Below, one piece after another: positions 18,020-26,479 of a stretch of DNA of 64,000 nucleotides. The stretch lies in NCBI RefSeq assembly GCF_009689585.1, contig NZ_AP018694.1:1999001-2063000 (forward strand), given 5' to 3'. Each line of letters begins with the position of its first letter. Within the stretch, counting starts at the first letter, position 1. The position numbers were made by a program, and so were the translations under genes. This stretch comes from Aquipluma nitroreducens (lineage in GTDB: Bacteria; Bacteroidota; Bacteroidia; Bacteroidales; Prolixibacteraceae). The notes below the pieces were generated by a model, which saw only the letters and a program-made list of their open reading frames with translations, ran no database searches and was not told the DNA's origin.

Positions 18020-18610
18020 ATGATGCTCAAAAAGATCGTTCTTATTACAACGTGTATTCTGCTGGCTTTGGTCACTTTCTCACAGACAAAAAACAGAGTA
18101 TCAATTTTCTATTCACCTGCCAGTAATGGATTAATAATTCCGGAGGACTTGGATGGCGATATGGGTTATTCAGGGAAAGGGGCAAATTTGTACGAATTGA
18201 GATATTCAAGACAAATTAACAGGTTCTTTTCCATAGAAACAGGTCTGGAATATTCATTTAATAAAATTGAAAAAGATTATTTCCCTGATGGAATTATGCA
18301 CTATAAAGAATCGAATATAAAGATGCTCTCAATTCCAATTTATGGAGACATAACCTTTTGGAAGTATTTCTTTGTTAATGCAGGTCCAACAATCGACTTT
18401 GAACTGCATCATACGGAATCAGAATCAACTTACAACCAATCGGGGATTGGATTTGGGCTCGGAATAGGCGGACGCTATACCCTGAAAAACTTCACCATCA
18501 GTTTAAATCCGTTTTACCAGAAACACTTGATACTTCGGAGTAAGAAAGGAGCATATCATGAAAATTTATATGAAGATGGAATTAAACTGGGACTAGGATA
18601 TAATTTTTAG
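18020..18610 (+). CDS. Small outer-membrane beta-barrel protein
   Basis: A 196-residue protein with a signal peptide (MMLKKIVLITTCILLALVTFSQ) and alternating beta-strand character throughout, ending in GIKLGLGYNF. The terminal aromatic residue is the usual C-terminal signature of outer-membrane barrels. Size and pattern fit an eight-stranded OmpW/PorT-like barrel ('outer membrane beta-barrel protein', PF13568 type). It has its own promoter-like box and a strong terminator just after its stop, so it is probably monocistronic. The second ATG (18023) is an equally good start. Function unknown. Confidence 0.75.
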   Translation: MMLKKIVLITTCILLALVTFSQTKNRVSIFYSPASNGLIIPEDLDGDMGYSGKGANLYELRYSRQINRFFSIETGLEYSFNKIEKDYFPDGIMHYKESNIKMLSIPIYGDITFWKYFFVNAGPTIDFELHHTESESTYNQSGIGFGLGIGGRYTLKNFTISLNPFYQKHLILRSKKGAYHENLYEDGIKLGLGYNF

Positions 18611-18627
18611 AAACGACCTACAAATGC

Positions 18628-18666
18628 AAAAAAGCTCCGATCTCTATAAAAGACCGGAGCTTTTTT
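18628..18666. terminator. Bidirectional intrinsic terminator
   Basis: AAAAAAGCTCCG / CGGAGCTTTTTT is a perfect 12-bp stem with a 15-base loop, with T-runs on both strands. It separates the convergent beta-barrel (plus) and DUF3088 (minus) genes. Confidence 0.9.
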
Positions 18667-18694
18667 ACTATACAATTCTCAATAAAGATTTTCG

Positions 18695-18997
18695 CTAATG
18701 CGAATATCCTATTTTATGGTTTTCAGTCAAATGACGAATAATTTCGTTGGTATCGTTGATGAATGTTCCGTTTTCGAGCACCAAAACGGGGCAACTTTGG
18801 TTTTCTTCACCCAAAAGATCAACCAATGCCGGACGCGGGCGGGCGAAGTTGACATATTTCACTTCCAACTCGTTTAAAAGACGCGGATAATATGACAACA
18901 GACCTTCAATCATCACACAATCGGGGCAAAAATATCGTTTGCCATCAGCACGGCTGGCATCCTGAAAATCAGCTTTTAATAAAAATAGTTTCTTCAT
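18695..18997 (-). CDS. DUF3088 family protein (thioredoxin/GST-like)
   Basis: A 100-residue protein starting MKKLFLLKADF. An in-frame ATG 51 bases further upstream is unlikely because that extension is not conserved-looking. The body matches DUF3088 as I remember it: an early FLLKxxFxD, a YFCPDCVMIEGLL stretch with a CxxC, ARPRPALVDLLGEENQSCPVLVL, and NDTNEIIRHL near the end. The CxxC and the cis-Pro-like CPVLVL strand suggest a thioredoxin/glutaredoxin-type fold. No biochemical role is established to my knowledge. It stands between a terminator and the cyclophilin gene, 58 bases from the latter. Confidence 0.75.
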   Translation of the reverse strand: MKKLFLLKADFQDASRADGKRYFCPDCVMIEGLLSYYPRLLNELEVKYVNFARPRPALVDLLGEENQSCPVLVLENGTFINDTNEIIRHLTENHKIGYSH

Positions 18998-19055
18998 TTT
19001 TTGCGTTTTAAAAGTAATTTGATTTCCCTCTGCAAATGTATATTTCAAACGATTA

Positions 19056-19625
19056 CTACAACCTCCGGATCGAGATAATCTTCACCGGATTAACCAAATA
19101 TTGATCTTTGTCCTTTTGCGCCTGAATCTTCCGGGCTACTTTCATTCCTTTGGTTACTCTTCCAAAGGCGGCAAATCCCTGTCCATCAGGATTACGTTTT
19201 CCGGCAAAATCCAAATCCGGCTGATCGTTGATGCAGATCGAAAAACTGCTGGTTGCCGTGTTCGGCGCGTCTCTGGCCATCGATAAAGTGCCATTTAGAT
19301 GGTGAATTCCGGTTTGTTGGGTCGTCTCCATTGGTATTGGTTCAAACTCTTTCCCTTCGGGAACATCGCCGCCCTGCACAACCTGGATCTTTACCATTCT
19401 GTTTTTTTCATTCTCAGGCGTACAAACCCTGAAAAAACTACTTCCATCGTACAACTGATGATCGACATATTTCAGGAAATTGGCAACTGTAACCGGTGCT
19501 TTGTCAGCATAGAGTTCTATCCGGATGTTACCCATCGAGGTTTTAATCAGGCATGGAATATTTTTTTGTGCAAATGAACCGAGAAACATCAGGTTCAGAA
19601 ATGCAACTAGAAGTTTTGTCTTCAT
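19056..19625 (-). CDS. Cyclophilin-type peptidyl-prolyl isomerase, exported
   Basis: About 189 residues with an N-terminal signal peptide (MKTKLLVAFLNLMFLGSFAQ) and a compact cyclophilin domain: IRIELYADKAPVTVANFLKY, DGSSFFRV, VQGGDVPEG, GTLSMARDAPNTATSSFSI, FAAFGRVTKGM. The active-site FFRV arginine and the later AFGRV are present. It should catalyse proline cis/trans isomerisation of exported proteins in the periplasm. The start is ATG 19625 or 19631; a longer frame to 19679 would overlap the TfoX-like gene and lacks a proper signal sequence. It lies 10 bases after the TfoX-like gene on the same strand. Confidence 0.9.
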   Translation of the reverse strand: MKTKLLVAFLNLMFLGSFAQKNIPCLIKTSMGNIRIELYADKAPVTVANFLKYVDHQLYDGSSFFRVCTPENEKNRMVKIQVVQGGDVPEGKEFEPIPMETTQQTGIHHLNGTLSMARDAPNTATSSFSICINDQPDLDFAGKRNPDGQGFAAFGRVTKGMKVARKIQAQKDKDQYLVNPVKIISIRRL

Positions 19626-19635
19626 TGTCATTTGT

Positions 19636-19977
19636 TTATTTTTTCTTTTTTGATGATTTGGCGAATTTGTTATACTCAACCGACAAATCGATCCAATAAT
19701 TTAAGTCGGCAACAGTCTTCATTCCTGAGTCCTCAATTAGAACCCATCCTTTCATTGGCCTTCCGGTAAAGGTCATCTCATGGCAACCAGTCTTTTCAAG
19801 CGATTCTTCATAAAGAGCAGGATCCAAGCGGCACATCAACTCATCCTTGATAATCCCAACGCACATTTTATCGTTGAGCATGAAACACAAACCACCCATC
19901 ATTTCCCTTTCCTCAATATCATCCAAATCCTGAAGTTGCTCCCTGATTCGGTTCGCCAAAGTTTGATTGTATGCCAT
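19636..19977 (-). CDS. TfoX N-terminal-domain protein
   Basis: 113 residues starting MAYNQTLANRIREQL. The features EREMMGGLCFMLNDKMCVGI, ELMCRLDP and the late MTFTGRPMKGWVLIE match the TfoX/Sxy N-terminal domain family (small cytoplasmic alpha/beta proteins, no DNA-binding domain of their own). The tail is Lys-rich (KFAKSSKKKK). A longer frame to 20052 runs into a repeat and was not used. It precedes the cyclophilin gene on the same strand by 10 bases and probably shares its transcript. The role in this phylum is unknown; competence is not implied. Confidence 0.8.
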   Translation of the reverse strand: MAYNQTLANRIREQLQDLDDIEEREMMGGLCFMLNDKMCVGIIKDELMCRLDPALYEESLEKTGCHEMTFTGRPMKGWVLIEDSGMKTVADLNYWIDLSVEYNKFAKSSKKKK

Positions 19978-19991
19978 TTCAAAAATGAAAA

Positions 19992-20070
19992 GGAAAGAGA
20001 CATTCGTCATTAGAAACAAGTTGGTATGAAATCCATTTTCCCCTATTTCCAATGACTGATGACTCTTTCC
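19992..20070. repeat. Hairpin repeat built of AAAGAGTCATxxGTCATT words
   Basis: GGAAAGAGACATTCGTCATT (left arm, 19992) and AATGACTGATGACTCTTTCC (right arm, ends 20070) are nearly perfect inverted copies around a ~30-base loop. Relatives are at 29729-29776 and 49340-49392. It occupies the gap between sppA and the TfoX-like gene. Confidence 0.75.
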
Positions 20071-20079
20071 TGGTTTTTA

Positions 20080-21849
20080 CTAATGAATCTCAATATCATA
20101 CGGCACCCTTGTCAAAATTCCCTTCTGAGCAACTACACCGCGCAACTGATCGTAGTATTTGTAAGTTTCGCCCAGTTCGTCCATCATAAATCTGGCTTTA
20201 GCCGATCCTGTAAATTCTTTCATCAATTCCTCGATCGGATCTTTCAGTTTAGGCAAATTAACAATCCGGTAGCTATCCAGTTTGGCCATTTTTTTCGCCA
20301 GCTCTATCGCTTCGGTTAATCCGCCATAAACGTCAACCAGCTTAATTTCTTTTGCATTGGTGGCTGCCCAAACGCGGCCTTGTCCAATATCATCAACCGC
20401 AGTCTTGTCCATTTTGCGACCTTCGGCAACTCTTGAAATGAAAGTATCATAACCAGCTTCAATCGTCTGCTGCATCAAATCACGTTCGAATGCCGACATC
20501 GGGCGGGTTACTGAAATCATGTCGGAATGTTCGTTGGTCGTGACCACATCCTGCGTAATTCCGAGTTTGTTGGTCAGCAGGTTCTGAAAATTTGGGATCA
20601 TCCCGAAAATACCAATCGATCCGGTGATGGTCGTGCGATCGGCCATGATGGTATCGGCAGCACAGGCAATGTAATAGCCGCCCGATGCAGCCACATCGCC
20701 CATCGAAGCAATCAAAGGTTTGGCTTGTGCAGCCAGTTTCACTTCGCGCCAGATCACGTCTGAGCCATAAGCGCTTCCTCCCGGAGAATTAATACGCAAC
20801 ACAATGGCTTTGATCGACGAATCGCGGCGAGCCTCGCGAATGGTTCTCGAAAGATCTTCCGATTTAATGTCGTCCTCCGAAGTTCCGCTGTCGATATCGC
20901 CTGACGCATAAATCACCGCAATCTTTTTACGTGCCATTGTTTTGGGACCATTCATATCCGGAACTTTAATGTACTTGTAAATATCGATTGCTTTTACATC
21001 ATCCTTCGCATCGGTATTGGTCAGCCTTTTCAGGTCATCAATCACCTGATCTTTGTATTTCAGCCGGTCAACCAGATTCTTCTGTTTAGCGAAATCAGCT
21101 TTCCGGAATGTAGCAACGGCATCAGCAATATCGTTTAACTCGTCGAAACCCATTTTGCGCGAAGCCGAAATATCAGTCAACATTTCGTTCCACATGCTCT
21201 TCATATAAGTTTCTGTCTGAAGTCTATTTTCCGGACTCATTTTATCGAGAAGAAAAGGTTCAACTGCCGATTTAAATTTACCATGACGGATAATCTGCAT
21301 CTCAACGCCGAGTTTTTCCAATCCTTTTTTGTAGAAAGTTCGTTCGCCGCCCAATCCACGAAAATCAACCGATCCTTGTGGATTCAGCATCAAACTATCG
21401 GCAACAGTCACCAGGTAATAAGCTTTTTGCGAAAATGCATCGCCGTAGGCATAAATAAATTTTCCTGAAGTTTTGAAATCCTTCAGTGCTGTACGGATTT
21501 CTTCAACAGTTGCCATTCCGGCCTGAATATCCATCGGATTCAAATAAATACCCAGAATGTTGTGATCAGTTTTGGCTTTCCGGATACAATCGAGCATGTC
21601 GTTCAATCCAACGGTTTTCTCACCCTGAAACATTCCAAAATCGAGACCTTCCAACGGATTTTTCCGGGCACGGTCAACAATCTGATGATCGAATTTCAGG
21701 AGTAACACACTATTGCTCTCCGATTGTACGGGTTCGTCAGAGCCTGAAACCATTGCTGTAATGACCCCGATCGTAACAAAAAGTAGTAAAAGACCTGCAA
21801 CCAAAACGCCAACAATCGAAGCCAGCGTAAATTTTAAAAATTGCTTCAT
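20080..21849 (-). CDS. sppA: Signal peptide peptidase SppA, 67K type
   Basis: A 589-residue inner-membrane serine protease with one N-terminal helix (about residues 8-32) and two tandem S49 domains. The catalytic pair is visible: Lys in GKFKSAVEPFL (K193) in the first half and Ser in INSPGGSAYGSD (S359) in the second half, as in the long E. coli-type enzyme. The motif MGDVAASGGYYIACAAD follows the serine. It degrades cleaved signal peptides and possibly other membrane peptides on the periplasmic side. It is transcribed away from folK. Length is close to the E. coli protein (618). Assignment is secure. Confidence 0.95.
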   Translation of the reverse strand: MKQFLKFTLASIVGVLVAGLLLLFVTIGVITAMVSGSDEPVQSESNSVLLLKFDHQIVDRARKNPLEGLDFGMFQGEKTVGLNDMLDCIRKAKTDHNILGIYLNPMDIQAGMATVEEIRTALKDFKTSGKFIYAYGDAFSQKAYYLVTVADSLMLNPQGSVDFRGLGGERTFYKKGLEKLGVEMQIIRHGKFKSAVEPFLLDKMSPENRLQTETYMKSMWNEMLTDISASRKMGFDELNDIADAVATFRKADFAKQKNLVDRLKYKDQVIDDLKRLTNTDAKDDVKAIDIYKYIKVPDMNGPKTMARKKIAVIYASGDIDSGTSEDDIKSEDLSRTIREARRDSSIKAIVLRINSPGGSAYGSDVIWREVKLAAQAKPLIASMGDVAASGGYYIACAADTIMADRTTITGSIGIFGMIPNFQNLLTNKLGITQDVVTTNEHSDMISVTRPMSAFERDLMQQTIEAGYDTFISRVAEGRKMDKTAVDDIGQGRVWAATNAKEIKLVDVYGGLTEAIELAKKMAKLDSYRIVNLPKLKDPIEELMKEFTGSAKARFMMDELGETYKYYDQLRGVVAQKGILTRVPYDIEIH

Positions 21850-21868
21850 GCTTATTTATTTGAATTAA

Positions 21869-21899
21869 TTTGTTTCGATTAAAATGAACGATAGATTTG
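21869..21899 (+). promoter_or_regulatory. Promoter of the folK-menC-menE operon
   Basis: TTTG (21869-21872), exactly 19 bases, then TAGATTTG (21892-21899). Both boxes fit the Bacteroidota sigma factor consensus (TTTG/TAnnTTTG). Transcription would begin near 21905, about 30 bases before the folK ATG at 21937, which also argues against an earlier folK start. Confidence 0.65.
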
Positions 21900-21936
21900 T
21901 ACGAAAATAGCGTTTTTGTTACACATTTCGGTTCTT

Positions 21937-22437
21937 ATGATCAAGCTATATATCCTGTTAGGCGGAAATTTGGGAGATAAACTGAAGGTTTTTTCTGAAG
22001 CGAGAGCAAGACTGAGCCAGCACGTTGGAGCGATTACCAACCAATCAGTCGTTTATGAGACTGAGCCTTGGGGATTTGAGTCGGAAGACATCTTCTGGAA
22101 CCAGGTTATTGAATTGTCAACGACACTTTCTCCGGAAGAAGTTCTTGTGCAAACACAGCAAATCGAACATGAACTGGGACGAATCCGGAAAGCAAATCAA
22201 TACGATTCACGGATCATTGATATTGACATTTTATTCTACGGAGACCAAATCATCCAGACCGAAAATCTGGTTGTTCCACATCCACGCATTCAGGAACGGA
22301 AATTTGCTCTCGTTCCACTGTGCGAAATCGCTCCGGAACTGATCCATCCAGTCTTTCAGAAAAGCATCAGGCAAATACTAAATGAATGTACTGATTCTTT
22401 AAAAGTTGAAAAAGTGACAAAAACTTATAACTCATAA
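21937..22437 (+). CDS. folK: 2-amino-4-hydroxy-6-hydroxymethyldihydropteridine pyrophosphokinase
   Basis: A 166-residue HPPK, transferring pyrophosphate from ATP to the pterin in folate synthesis. It shows the family landmarks: LGGNLGDK at the N-terminus, SVVYETEPWGF, FWNQVIEL, and the ATP/Mg signature RxxxxYDSRIIDIDILFYG, then VPHPRIQERKFALVPL. ATG 21937 gives the normal length and start (MIKLYILLGGN); an earlier frame start is not conserved. It is first in an operon with menC and menE (gap 19 bases). Confidence 0.95.
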   Translation: MIKLYILLGGNLGDKLKVFSEARARLSQHVGAITNQSVVYETEPWGFESEDIFWNQVIELSTTLSPEEVLVQTQQIEHELGRIRKANQYDSRIIDIDILFYGDQIIQTENLVVPHPRIQERKFALVPLCEIAPELIHPVFQKSIRQILNECTDSLKVEKVTKTYNS

Positions 22438-22456
22438 TTTATCACTCACAACTCCA

Positions 22457-23518
22457 ATGAAGGCTTCCTTTCAAAAATATACACTCAACTTTAAACAGGC
22501 ATCAGGCACATCGCGTGGAGTTTACACCACACGCGATTCGTGGTTTATTTTCCTAAATGACGGAACGAACACGGGCATTGGCGAATGCGCTCCCCTGCCC
22601 GATTTGAGCATCGAAAGTCCGAATAGAATGAGCGCCAGGTTGCTCCAGGTCTGCGAGCAAATTAGCTATTTCAGTCAATATACTGAAGAATTGAATACCT
22701 GGCCATCCATCAAATTTGGTCTCGAAACAGCTTTACTCGATCTGAAAAACGGAGGTAAACAGGAACTTTTCCCTTCAGCATTTACCCGTGGCGATCAGGG
22801 AATCCCAATCAATGGACTGATCTGGATGGGAACTCCAGAATTTATGAAACAGCAGATTCGTGCCAAACTCGATGCCGGATTCCGCTGCATCAAAATGAAA
22901 ATTGGCGCGCTCGATTTCGAAACTGAATTGGAATTGCTCAAAGCCATCCGTCGCGAGTTTTCTGCGGAAGAAATTACGGTTCGGGTTGATGCCAATTGTG
23001 CCTATTCATACCAAACAGCTCTTGAAAACCTGAAACGATTGTCTGATTTGCAGATTCATAGCATTGAGCAGCCCATACCGACTGGTCGCTGGAACGAAAT
23101 GGCCGAATTGTGCCTCAAATCGCCCATTCCGATTGGGTTGGATGAAGAATTGATTGGCATAAGTTCGGGTAAAGAGATGCAAAAGTTGCTCGAAACGATC
23201 CATCCAGCTTACCTCATCCTGAAACCCAGCTTGCACGGAGGTTTTTCGGGCTGCGAAAAATGGATCGGGCAAGCCGAAAAATATGGCACTGGCTGGTGGA
23301 TTACTTCCGCACTCGAATCAAATATCGGGCTGAATGCCATTGCACAATGGACATTCCACCTGAACGCCAAAAATGAACAAGGTTTGGGAACCGGCCAGCT
23401 TTTTACCAATAATTTTGATTCGCCACTCGAAATTACAGGTGATCAACTGTGGTTTCGACCGGAGAAACGCTGGGATCTGCAGAATCTGCTGAGTGAAAAT
23501 ACAGAAGAAGATTTTTAA
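22457..23518 (+). CDS. menC: o-Succinylbenzoate synthase
   Basis: A 353-residue enolase-superfamily enzyme dehydrating SHCHC to o-succinylbenzoate in menaquinone synthesis. The barrel residues are all in place: K146-M-K148 (KMKIG), metal ligands D178 (VRVDAN), E204 (IEQP) and D229 (GLDEE), and the second acid/base K256 (LKPS). The N-terminal capping domain begins with GTSRGVYTTRDSWFI. It is followed after 12 bases by menE, the next enzyme of the same pathway, which firmly separates it from other enolase-superfamily members such as dipeptide epimerases. Confidence 0.95.
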   Translation: MKASFQKYTLNFKQASGTSRGVYTTRDSWFIFLNDGTNTGIGECAPLPDLSIESPNRMSARLLQVCEQISYFSQYTEELNTWPSIKFGLETALLDLKNGGKQELFPSAFTRGDQGIPINGLIWMGTPEFMKQQIRAKLDAGFRCIKMKIGALDFETELELLKAIRREFSAEEITVRVDANCAYSYQTALENLKRLSDLQIHSIEQPIPTGRWNEMAELCLKSPIPIGLDEELIGISSGKEMQKLLETIHPAYLILKPSLHGGFSGCEKWIGQAEKYGTGWWITSALESNIGLNAIAQWTFHLNAKNEQGLGTGQLFTNNFDSPLEITGDQLWFRPEKRWDLQNLLSENTEEDF

Positions 23519-23530
23519 ACAACACTTAAC

Positions 23531-24598
23531 TTGAAACACGCCACATCACATTTTATTCTCAACGGCAAAACAGTTACTCCTGAAGTAATTACTGAACGAC
23601 TCAGCAACTCAGGTTCTCCGGAATGGGAGAAAGAACTGTATCTGTTTCTGGACGAATGGTTTTCGGATTCCGATTTCGTTTTGGCTCAAACCTCGGGAAG
23701 CACGGGCGAACCAAAGCCTATTGAATTGCACAAATCGGTGATGCAAAAAAGCGCCGAGCGAACCATTGAATATTTCGGATTGCAGAAAAACAACCGGCTT
23801 TTGCTCAGCCTTCCCTGCCGGTACATCGCCGGGAAAATGATGGTAGTCCGCGCCATTGTTGGACAAATGAACCTGATTGCTGTTGATCCGGCAACCGATT
23901 TCGACTTTCTGGAACATGAAAAATTCGACTTTGGCGCCATGGTTCCCAATCAGGTTTTTAAACTTTTGGAACAGCCCTCAGGAATAGAAAAGCTGCAAAA
24001 CATTCGGAATCTGCTGGTTGGTGGATCAGCAATTTCAACAGTTCTGGAGTCACAAATCAGTCAACTTTCGAGCCGGGTGGTTATTACCTATGGAATGACA
24101 GAAACCGCTTCGCACATTGCCATTCGCGAACTTTCTGGCAATCGAAGATCAGATTTCTACCACTGCCTTCCGGGCATTTCGGTAAACCTTGGTGAAAACG
24201 ATTGTCTGCAGATTCACCATCCGGAGTTTACTGAACCGATTCAAACCAACGACTTGGCCGAACTCCAATCGCCTGTCTCTTTCCGGATTTTAGGACGGGC
24301 TGACTCCGTAATCATTTCAGGAGGAATCAAGTATTCGCCGGAATTATTGGAAAAAAAACTGGAACCAATAATCAGCAGGCGTTTCGTAATCTCTTCGGTT
24401 CCCGATGAAAAACTGGGAGAACAATTGGTTCTGGTTATTGAAGGCAAGCCGTTTGATACTCATATCCTGAAACAAAAAATCGCCTTAATTTTAACGCCTT
24501 ACGAATCTCCCAAATCCATCAGGTTCATTGATCGGTTTCCGGAAACCAACAGCGGGAAAATAATCAGGAGTAACATAAAAAAGATGCTCAGAAAATAG
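23531..24598 (+). CDS. menE: o-Succinylbenzoate-CoA ligase
   Basis: A 355-residue ANL-superfamily adenylating enzyme, short as usual for Bacteroidota MenE. It has the P-loop QTSGSTGEPKPIEL, the A5-like YGMTETASHIA, the GRADSVIISGGIKYSPE hinge and the final catalytic lysine in NSGKIIRS. It activates o-succinylbenzoate with ATP and CoA. No ATG is available near the N-terminus, so TTG 23531, 12 bases after menC, is taken as the start. It is the last gene of folK-menC-menE. menB and menD are not in the window. Confidence 0.93.
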   Translation: MKHATSHFILNGKTVTPEVITERLSNSGSPEWEKELYLFLDEWFSDSDFVLAQTSGSTGEPKPIELHKSVMQKSAERTIEYFGLQKNNRLLLSLPCRYIAGKMMVVRAIVGQMNLIAVDPATDFDFLEHEKFDFGAMVPNQVFKLLEQPSGIEKLQNIRNLLVGGSAISTVLESQISQLSSRVVITYGMTETASHIAIRELSGNRRSDFYHCLPGISVNLGENDCLQIHHPEFTEPIQTNDLAELQSPVSFRILGRADSVIISGGIKYSPELLEKKLEPIISRRFVISSVPDEKLGEQLVLVIEGKPFDTHILKQKIALILTPYESPKSIRFIDRFPETNSGKIIRSNIKKMLRK

Positions 24599-24752
24599 GG
24601 CCAGAGGAGTAGCACCGCTTTTATCTTTTCATTAACTTTTGACTGTTCGCCCCATAAAATACTTATCGGCGAACGCCTTTAGCCGAATTAGTTTAATCTT
24701 TATCAGCTTAAAAATTCAGACGAATATAAATCCTGATTTTGCAAACCAGAAA

Positions 24753-25745
24753 ATGACAAAAAGCTTACTCTCCAAATGGAAGAAATACCTTCCAGATCCG
24801 TTTATACTCGGTATTATATCGATGATTGTTCTCGCCTGGCTCATTCCAGGCATCGGTGGAGAAAATAGTTTCATCAAACTGAAAGTACTGACTCAATATG
24901 GCATTGCCCTTCTTTTCTTTTTCTATGGGTTGCGACTAAGTCCGGAGAAACTGGTAAACGACCTGAAAAACTGGCGATTGCATATACTGATACAATCAAT
25001 TACATTTATTGTTTTCCCTCTTTTGGTTTTGCTCTTTCGCCCATTTCTGAAAGGCACCGATAACGAAATTTTGTGGTTGGCAGTTTTCTTTCTGGCCGCT
25101 TTGCCATCAACCGTTTCGTCTTCAGTGGTTATGGTTTCAATTGCCAAAGGAAACATCACGAGCGCCATTTTCAATGCCAGTATTTCCGGAGTGATTGGTA
25201 TTGTGGTTACCCCACTCCTGATGGGTTTCTTTCTGGAAAAACAGGCCGAAGCATTTGATTTCGGAGGTGTGATGGCCGATTTATTCATGACGATTTTAAT
25301 GCCGGTATTTGCCGGATTGTTATTGCATCGCTTCTGGGGAAGTTGGGCCATCCGAAACAAAAGATATCTGGGTTTGTTCGACAAATCAGTGATTCTTTCG
25401 GTGGTGTATCGTAGTTTCAGCGATTCGTTCCTGAATGGCATTTTCAAGAACATCAGTTGGTTCGACTTGATTGTACTCACAGCAAGTGTAATTGTATTAT
25501 TCTTTGTGGTCCTAAATTTAACCCAGGCCTTGACGCGACTGATGAAGTTTAACCGCGAAGACAGTATCACAGTGATTTTTTGTGGTTCGAAGAAATCGCT
25601 CATGCACGGTTCGGTGATGGCCGGAGTCATTTTTGCAGGTAGCAGCGCCGGAAGTATTTTCCTGGTTCCAATCATGATTTATCACGCTTTTCAGCTTTTC
25701 TACATCAGCCTGATTGCCCAAAAATTAGGAAAAGATCATTCGTGA
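24753..25745 (+). CDS. Bile-acid:sodium symporter-like transporter (SBF-like)
   Basis: A 330-residue membrane protein with about ten helices, starting MTKSLLSKWKKYLPDPFILGI. The sequence FFYGLRLSPEKL, AALPSTVSSSVVMVSIAKGN and the second-half FCGSKKSLMHGSVMAGVIF with a closing pair of helices match the SBF-like (PF13593, YfeH/P3-type) branch of the BASS superfamily. The two crossover motifs with conserved small residues are visible. It probably transports an organic anion with sodium; the substrate cannot be read from sequence. An upstream in-frame ATG (24639) would add 38 residues unlike the family. No operon partner. Confidence 0.85.
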   Translation: MTKSLLSKWKKYLPDPFILGIISMIVLAWLIPGIGGENSFIKLKVLTQYGIALLFFFYGLRLSPEKLVNDLKNWRLHILIQSITFIVFPLLVLLFRPFLKGTDNEILWLAVFFLAALPSTVSSSVVMVSIAKGNITSAIFNASISGVIGIVVTPLLMGFFLEKQAEAFDFGGVMADLFMTILMPVFAGLLLHRFWGSWAIRNKRYLGLFDKSVILSVVYRSFSDSFLNGIFKNISWFDLIVLTASVIVLFFVVLNLTQALTRLMKFNREDSITVIFCGSKKSLMHGSVMAGVIFAGSSAGSIFLVPIMIYHAFQLFYISLIAQKLGKDHS

Positions 25746-25762
25746 CCGACTAAAATGAATAG

Positions 25763-25850
25763 ATTCATCGCTTCTCGATGAATGACAGTCTCTTATCTTG
25801 GTTCATTTTCAGAGCGCAACGAAGTGAATCGAAGAATCTCATGTAATTGA
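25763..25850. repeat. Hairpin plus GAGCGCAACGAAGTG dispersed repeat
   Basis: ATTCATCG-cttct-CGATGAAT (25763-25783) is a perfect hairpin, followed by a degenerate copy of the GAGCGCAACGAAGTG/GAATCGAAGAATCTC repeat that is common in Bacteroidota intergenic DNA. The rest of the 251-base gap (25746-25996) shows no gene. Confidence 0.5.
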
Positions 25851-25996
25851 ATAAATTTTGTCTGTCAGCAATAATTTCCTCAATCTCCGTTTAACTTCAA
25901 AAAAATCCATTCGCCGATTTTAAACTTTTACTGACCGATCATTGATGCCCCATCTATTTGATGTGAATTACATTTACATCATCAAAATTACTCGTG

Positions 25997-26374
25997 ATGG
26001 AAAAACATTGTGAACACAGACGGCATTCAGGATCATTTTGGGCATACGTGCTCATCATTGTTGGGATTTTATGGATTCTGAAAAAAAGTGGTTGGGATAT
26101 TAATCTTCCGGGCTTGGGCGAATTTTTCTCCGGAATCGGACAGTTTTTCGGCAATTTATTCCATATGACTGCCTTTGCAACAGTTCCGGTACTCATTATT
26201 CTGTTCGGAATTTTACTGATTCTGGGGCGTAAGTTTTTGGGGGCACTCTTTCTCGTTTTGTTAGTCGTGATTCTAATTCCGCATTTTCTGATCATTCCCG
26301 GAATCCTGATGGTTATCTTTTTCCCGATTATTTTGATCATAATTGGAATAGTTGTACTTTCAAACCTATTCTGA
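25997..26374 (+). CDS. Small DUF5668/LiaI-like membrane protein
   Basis: A 125-residue hydrophobic protein. A Cys/His-rich start (MEKHCEHRRH) is followed by four hydrophobic segments in the LiaI-LiaF-TM arrangement (helix-loop with WDINLPGLGEFF, then three close helices ending ILIIIGIVVLSNLF). ATG 25997 is preferred over GTG 25994. It stands 105 bases before the LiaF-like gene with which it shares the first-domain type, so it may belong functionally to the same envelope-sensing group. Function unknown. Confidence 0.65.
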   Translation: MEKHCEHRRHSGSFWAYVLIIVGILWILKKSGWDINLPGLGEFFSGIGQFFGNLFHMTAFATVPVLIILFGILLILGRKFLGALFLVLLVVILIPHFLIIPGILMVIFFPIILIIIGIVVLSNLF

Positions 26375-26450
26375 AGTCTCTTTAAAATTGGGTTAACCGA
26401 CTAGATTAGCTGTTTTACCGATCTTCGGATGATTCGAAACTGATAAAAAT

Positions 26451-26458
26451 TACATTTG
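26451..26458 (+). promoter_or_regulatory. Promoter -7 box before LiaF-LytS-LytTR operon
   Basis: TACATTTG fits TAnnTTTG, 21 bases before the start codon of the LiaF-like gene. No matching -33 box is evident, which could mean activator dependence. Confidence 0.4.
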
Positions 26459-26479
26459 TAACAAAGAAAAAAGCAAATC

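Noticed and set aside
24923-25675. 250-codon minus-strand frame inside the SBF-like transporter gene
   Set aside because: It is antisense to a clear membrane-protein gene and has only the composition expected of a reversed hydrophobic coding sequence.
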